Assembly: GCF_042610495.1 (NCBI RefSeq)
Contig: NZ_JBHGAP010000003.1
Location: forward strand, 62,001-126,000
Source of the DNA: RU20A sp042610495
GTDB lineage: Bacteria; Pseudomonadota; Alphaproteobacteria; Rhizobiales; Rhizobiaceae
DNA length: 64,000 nt
Direction: 5' to 3'
Shown here: in pieces, positions 60,989 to 64,000 of the stretch
Position numbering within the stretch: position 1 is the stretch's first letter
Layout of the letters: every line of letters begins with the position of its first letter
Translations under genes and position numbers: made by a program
The notes under the pieces: generated by a model
What the model was told of the DNA's origin: nothing
Seen by the model: the letters and a program-made list of their open reading frames with translations, nothing else
Database searches by the model: none

Positions 60989-61378
60989 GCCCTTCCATCC
61001 TCCTCGGCCACGCAGAGAGCCTACTGGCGCCCGCCATGAAAGGTCCATATCATCGGACCGGTGCGGAGCGAATAGCTCTCTCCGATTGAAAAATTCCAGC
61101 GTGCGCTGCAGCAAATTTCAGCAATCTTTGGTTTTATTTCATCTGCAACGCATGGGTGAAAAGTGCCAGCTCGTCACGGATGAAATTTCTTCCAAGCATT
61201 TGTATCGATTAAAAAAAGCGGAACGGGCCTTTTCGGTTGAATGACCGTTGTCAAACGCTTTTCTGTGTCTATGGTGGCCGCATTGCGGGCCTGAGATGGG
61301 CCACGGCGCGGCAGATACGTGCCGGTATCAGCGATTTCGCGGTGCCTCTGGCGCCGCCTTTTACAGGGAGACGACGGA
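60989..61378. promoter_or_regulatory. Divergent intergenic region modB/fba with candidate fba promoter
   Basis: A 390-bp gap, AT-rich in its centre. On the plus strand TTGTCA (61248-61253), 16 bp, TATGGT (61270-61275) is a plausible sigma-70 promoter for fba. Near modB an inverted repeat GGTCC/GGACC (61042-61058) is present; I see no convincing ModE-type site. No supported gene lies here. Confidence 0.5.
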
Positions 61379-62422
61379 ATGGCATTGATCACCATGCGGC
61401 AGCTTTTGGACCATGCTGCCGAAAACAACTATGCGCTGCCTGCCTTCAACGTGAACAATCTCGAATATGTTCAGTCGGTCATGCGCGCCGCAGATGCGAC
61501 GGATTCGCCGGTGATCCTGCAGGCGAGCCGCGGCGCCCGCGCCTATGCCGGCGACGGCTTCCTGCGCCACCTGATCCTCGGCGCGGCCGAAGAATATCCG
61601 CATATCCCGGTCTGCCTGCATCTCGACCACGGCGACCAGCCGTCCACCTGCATCTCGGCCATCACCAACGGCTTCACCTCCGTCATGATGGACGGCTCGC
61701 TGCTCGCTGACGGCAAGACGGTCGCGACCTATGACTACAATGTCGATGTCACCGCCGAAGTGGTGAAGATCGCGCATGCGGCCGGCGTGTCGGTCGAAGG
61801 CGAGCTTGGATGTCTCGGCAACCTGGAAACCGGCGCCGGCGACAAGGAAGACGGCCACGGCTTCGAAGGGAAGCTGTCGCGCGAGGAACTGCTGACGGAT
61901 CCGGACCAGGCGCTCGACTTCGTGACGAAGACCGGCGTCGATGCGCTCGCCGTCGCCATCGGCACCAGCCACGGCGCCTACAAGTTCACCCGCGCCCCCG
62001 ACGGCGACATCCTGTCGATCGACACGATCGCCAAGATCAATGCCAAGCTGCCGAACACCCACCTCGTCATGCACGGCTCCTCGTCCGTTCCGCAGGACCT
62101 GCAGGATCTCTTCACCACCTATGGCGGCGAGATGAAGCAGACCTGGGGCGTTCCGGTCTCGGAAATCCAGAAGGCCATCCCGCTCGGTGTGCGCAAGGTC
62201 AACATCGACACGGACCTGCGTCTGGCCATGACCGGCACGATCCGCAAGAGCTTCAAGGAGAAGCCCGACAATTTCGACCCGCGCAACTATCTGAAGCCGG
62301 CCGTCGCGCTGATGACGGAAGTCTGCAAGGAGCGCTTCATCGCCTTCCGCACCGCAGGCAATGCCTCGAAGATCCGCGCCAAGCGGCTGAACGAGATGGC
62401 GAAGATCTACGCCAAGGGCTGA
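61379..62422 (+). CDS. fba: Class II fructose-bisphosphate aldolase
   Basis: A 347-residue zinc-dependent aldolase of the CbbA/FbaA group: LLDHAAENNYALPAFNVNNLEYVQ, HLDHGDQPSTC (zinc His and catalytic Asp), SVMMDGS, VEGELGCLG, AIGTSHGAYKF, HGSSSVPQD and NIDTDLR. It cleaves fructose 1,6-bisphosphate or condenses in gluconeogenesis; with tal and the sugar loci it serves central metabolism. GGGAG lies 8 nt before ATG 61379. It is inserted between modB and modA. Confidence 0.95.
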   Translation: MALITMRQLLDHAAENNYALPAFNVNNLEYVQSVMRAADATDSPVILQASRGARAYAGDGFLRHLILGAAEEYPHIPVCLHLDHGDQPSTCISAITNGFTSVMMDGSLLADGKTVATYDYNVDVTAEVVKIAHAAGVSVEGELGCLGNLETGAGDKEDGHGFEGKLSREELLTDPDQALDFVTKTGVDALAVAIGTSHGAYKFTRAPDGDILSIDTIAKINAKLPNTHLVMHGSSSVPQDLQDLFTTYGGEMKQTWGVPVSEIQKAIPLGVRKVNIDTDLRLAMTGTIRKSFKEKPDNFDPRNYLKPAVALMTEVCKERFIAFRTAGNASKIRAKRLNEMAKIYAKG

Positions 62423-62580
62423 TCGAAGCCCCGTTTCAGGAGTGGAATTCGGGCGGCGCGGGTGGAGACATCCGCGCTGTTTTCGTTCTGGGCGAATGGC
62501 GAGGCCCCTGCGTTCATAGCGCGTGTTGCGACGGCCCCTGCCGAGTCGGCAGTGTGGCGTCACTGGCACCACACCCTCTG

Positions 62581-62717
62581 TCATCCTCGGCCTCGAGCCG
62601 AGGATCCACGCGACGAGCGCAGAGCGCAGCAGGCGTTGTCCGGTCATGCGCGCGGATCCATCTCATAAGCGTTTTGCCTGGGGCATGGATGGTCGGGTCA
62701 GGCCCGACCATGACGGC
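62581..62717. repeat. Rhizobial palindromic repeat elements
   Basis: TCATCCTCGGcctcgaGCCGAGGATCCA at about 62581-62607 and, 83 bp on, GGTCGGGtcagGCCCGACC (62691-62709) followed by ATGACGG. These are the same two modules as in the 216-bp units at 41815-42344 but only one of each. The element lies in the 388-bp gap between fba and the convergent modA; the gap holds no gene I can support. Confidence 0.75.
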
Positions 62718-62810
62718 GGAGAGGTGCTGCGCATCCCTGCGGCTTTCGCTGCTGGCGCCGGTAAACCGATGCAGGCGTAGCGGCATGGTCGCAACTGTCC
62801 CCTTGGCCCC

Positions 62811-63602
62811 TCACTGCCCCAGCACCATGAACCCGTACCTCTCGAAAATCGCCGCCGCTTCCGGCCTCTTCAGGAAGGCGAGGTAGGCTTTGGACGGTGC
62901 TTGCCTGCCTGCCGCGAGCGCGGCGGCGGGGTAGACGATCTTCGGGTGGCTGTCTTCCGGGAAAGTGCCGACGATGGCGACGCCGGGGTCGGCCCTCGCG
63001 TCGGTCTCGTAGACGATGCCAAAGGGGGCTTCGCCGCGCGAGACGAGGAGGAGGGCGGCACGGACATTCTCTGCACCGGCGACCTTCGCCTCGACGGAGG
63101 GCCAGATGCCAAGCGCTGTCAGCGCCGCCTTGCCGTATTTGCCGGCAGGCACGCTGTCCACCGCGCCCATGGCGAGCCGGCCGTCGCCGAGGAGGGCAGC
63201 GAGGTCGAAGCCTTTGCCGATCTCCCGTGGCTCGGCCTTGTCCTTCGCCGCGATCAGCACGAGGCGGTTGCCGAGAAGATCGGCCCGGCTGTCTGCGCGG
63301 ATCAAGTTGCGCCCGGCGAGATAATCCATCCAGGCAAGATCGGCGGAGAGGAAGACATCGGCCGGCGCACCCGCCTCGATCTGCTTGGCGAGCGCGGAAC
63401 TTGCCGCATAGGAGACCGTCGCGGTGCCGCCGCCGGCCGTCTTCCAGGCGGCATTCACCTCGTCCAGGGCGCCCTTCAGGCTGGCGGCGGCAAAGACGGT
63501 GACATCGTCGGCGGCCACGGCCGGGCCGGCGGGCAGAAGGCTGAGGAGGCTGAGCGGCAGGGCGAGAAGGAGGCCGAGAAGATGGCGGCGAAACAGGATC
63601 AT
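62811..63602 (-). CDS. modA: Molybdate ABC transporter substrate-binding protein
   Basis: A 263-residue ModA. Signal peptide about 1-30 (LLGLLLALPLSLLSLLPAG, ending PAVAA), then DVTVFAAASLKGALDEVNAAW, SYAASSALAKQIEAGAPADVFLSAD and VDSVPAGKYGKAAL, the anion-binding segments of the family. GGAG lies 6 nt before ATG 63602. It should work with ModBC at 59220-60988. A ModE-like palindrome directly precedes it. Confidence 0.95.
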   Translation of the reverse strand: MILFRRHLLGLLLALPLSLLSLLPAGPAVAADDVTVFAAASLKGALDEVNAAWKTAGGGTATVSYAASSALAKQIEAGAPADVFLSADLAWMDYLAGRNLIRADSRADLLGNRLVLIAAKDKAEPREIGKGFDLAALLGDGRLAMGAVDSVPAGKYGKAALTALGIWPSVEAKVAGAENVRAALLLVSRGEAPFGIVYETDARADPGVAIVGTFPEDSHPKIVYPAAALAAGRQAPSKAYLAFLKRPEAAAIFERYGFMVLGQ

Positions 63603-63610
63603 GACGGCTC

Positions 63611-63644
63611 CGGATCGAAATATCTGATGGAATATATCGATCCG
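63611..63644 (-). promoter_or_regulatory. ModE-type operator upstream of modA
   Basis: CGGATCGAAATAT (63611-63623) and ATATATCGATCCG (63632-63644) are 13-bp arms matching at 12 positions around an 8-nt spacer. The ATCG...ATAT/ATAT...CGAT layout resembles the known ModE box. Its end is only 8 bp from the modA ATG, so it borders the Shine-Dalgarno. A further repeat, TTTCAT/ATGAAA (63667-63686), lies upstream. Confidence 0.72.
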
Positions 63645-63776
63645 TTCACGAAGCGCCAGCGATATGTTTCATGGAATATAATGAAATTTGCCCGCAACGT
63701 TTTGCCCGCTCCGTGGTTTTCAGTGCGCCATGAAGCCGGTAAGGACGAAGGAAGCGGGTGAATGACGGAGGCGACG

Positions 63777-64000
63777 ATGGCCGATCAGCAGGCGGTGAAG
63801 CTCGACGACAGCTGGAAAGCGGTGCTGGCGCCGGAATTCGAGAGCCCCTACATGGCCGGGTTGAAGGCCTTCCTGCAGGAGGAGAAGGCGGCCGGTAAGG
63901 TCATCTTTCCCAAGGGATCGGAGTATTTTCGCGCGCTTGATCTGACACCCTTCGACAAGGTGCGGGTGGTGATCCTCGGTCAGGACCCCTATCACGGCGA
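63777..64000 (+). CDS. ung: Uracil-DNA glycosylase (3' end outside window)
   Basis: The first 74 codons of a family 1 uracil-DNA glycosylase. WKAVLAPEFESPYMAGLKAFL is the typical N-terminus, and the window ends in VRVVILGQDPYHG, the catalytic water-activating motif with its Asp. It removes uracil from DNA. ATG 63777 has GGAGG 5 nt upstream; an in-frame ATG at 63762 is also possible. Confidence 0.93.
   Translation, partial: MADQQAVKLDDSWKAVLAPEFESPYMAGLKAFLQEEKAAGKVIFPKGSEYFRALDLTPFDKVRVVILGQDPYHG

Overview
The window is high-GC, densely packed DNA of an alphaproteobacterium, most likely a member of the Rhizobiaceae (Rhizobium/Ensifer/Shinella/Agrobacterium type). The indicators are the fused iolC-DUF2090 gene, the glxBCD-glnT and soxBDAG set, DUF1636 and DUF982 proteins, HisKA_2-type signalling, GGAAC-N16/17-CGTT general-stress promoters and rhizobial palindromic repeats. 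I see no rRNA, tRNA, CRISPR array, transposase or prophage gene. The content is mostly catabolic and accessory, of a chromosomal or chromid kind. All calls rest on reading the sequence and remembered family features; no search was run.

Layout. 0-5.6 kb: a truncated FecR-domain protein; a CobW-family GTPase behind a Zur-like operator; then a cobalamin riboswitch driving DUF1636 protein, ATPase, binding protein and permease (a BtuCDF/Fec-type importer). 5.6-15.8 kb: a polyol/ketose locus with three SDR dehydrogenases (one clearly ribitol 2-dehydrogenase-like), a GatZ/KbaZ-like protein without its aldolase partner, a PfkB kinase, a ROK regulator, a ketose 3-epimerase, xylitol dehydrogenase and a rhamnulokinase-like FGGY kinase. 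15.9-17.5 kb: a membrane HisKA_2 histidine kinase. 17.5-26.4 kb: a stress module with treZ and treY (trehalose from maltodextrin), an EEP-family phosphohydrolase, a UPF0104 membrane protein, a phospholipase D-like protein and a DUF982 protein, most behind near-perfect EcfG-type promoters.

26.5-36.8 kb: aldo/keto reductase plus L-rhamnose mutarotase; a small hypothetical protein; transaldolase divergent from a SorC-type regulator; an autoregulated tetR-MFP-RND efflux operon; and a single-domain response regulator with an EcfG promoter. 37.1-44.4 kb: inositol catabolism iolC-iolD-iolE, a 216-bp-period tandem repeat, iolB and a Gfo/Idh/MocA dehydrogenase. 44.4-45.5 kb: a sulfite-oxidase-like molybdoenzyme and a 58-residue secreted peptide.

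45.6-58.6 kb: a C1-amine island. purU, glnT/gmaS-like synthetase, OsmC protein and glxDCB (glutamate-synthase-like modules) lie on the minus strand with an XRE-cupin and a GlxA/AraC regulator, divergent from soxBDAG. Together these match an N-methylglutamate pathway: methylamine is ligated to glutamate, transferred to N-methylglutamate, oxidised to release a C1 unit onto folate, and PurU returns folate and formate. 58.6-63.6 kb: molybdate control and uptake (one-domain ModE, modCB, modA behind a ModE-like palindrome) interrupted by class II fructose-bisphosphate aldolase. The window ends inside ung.
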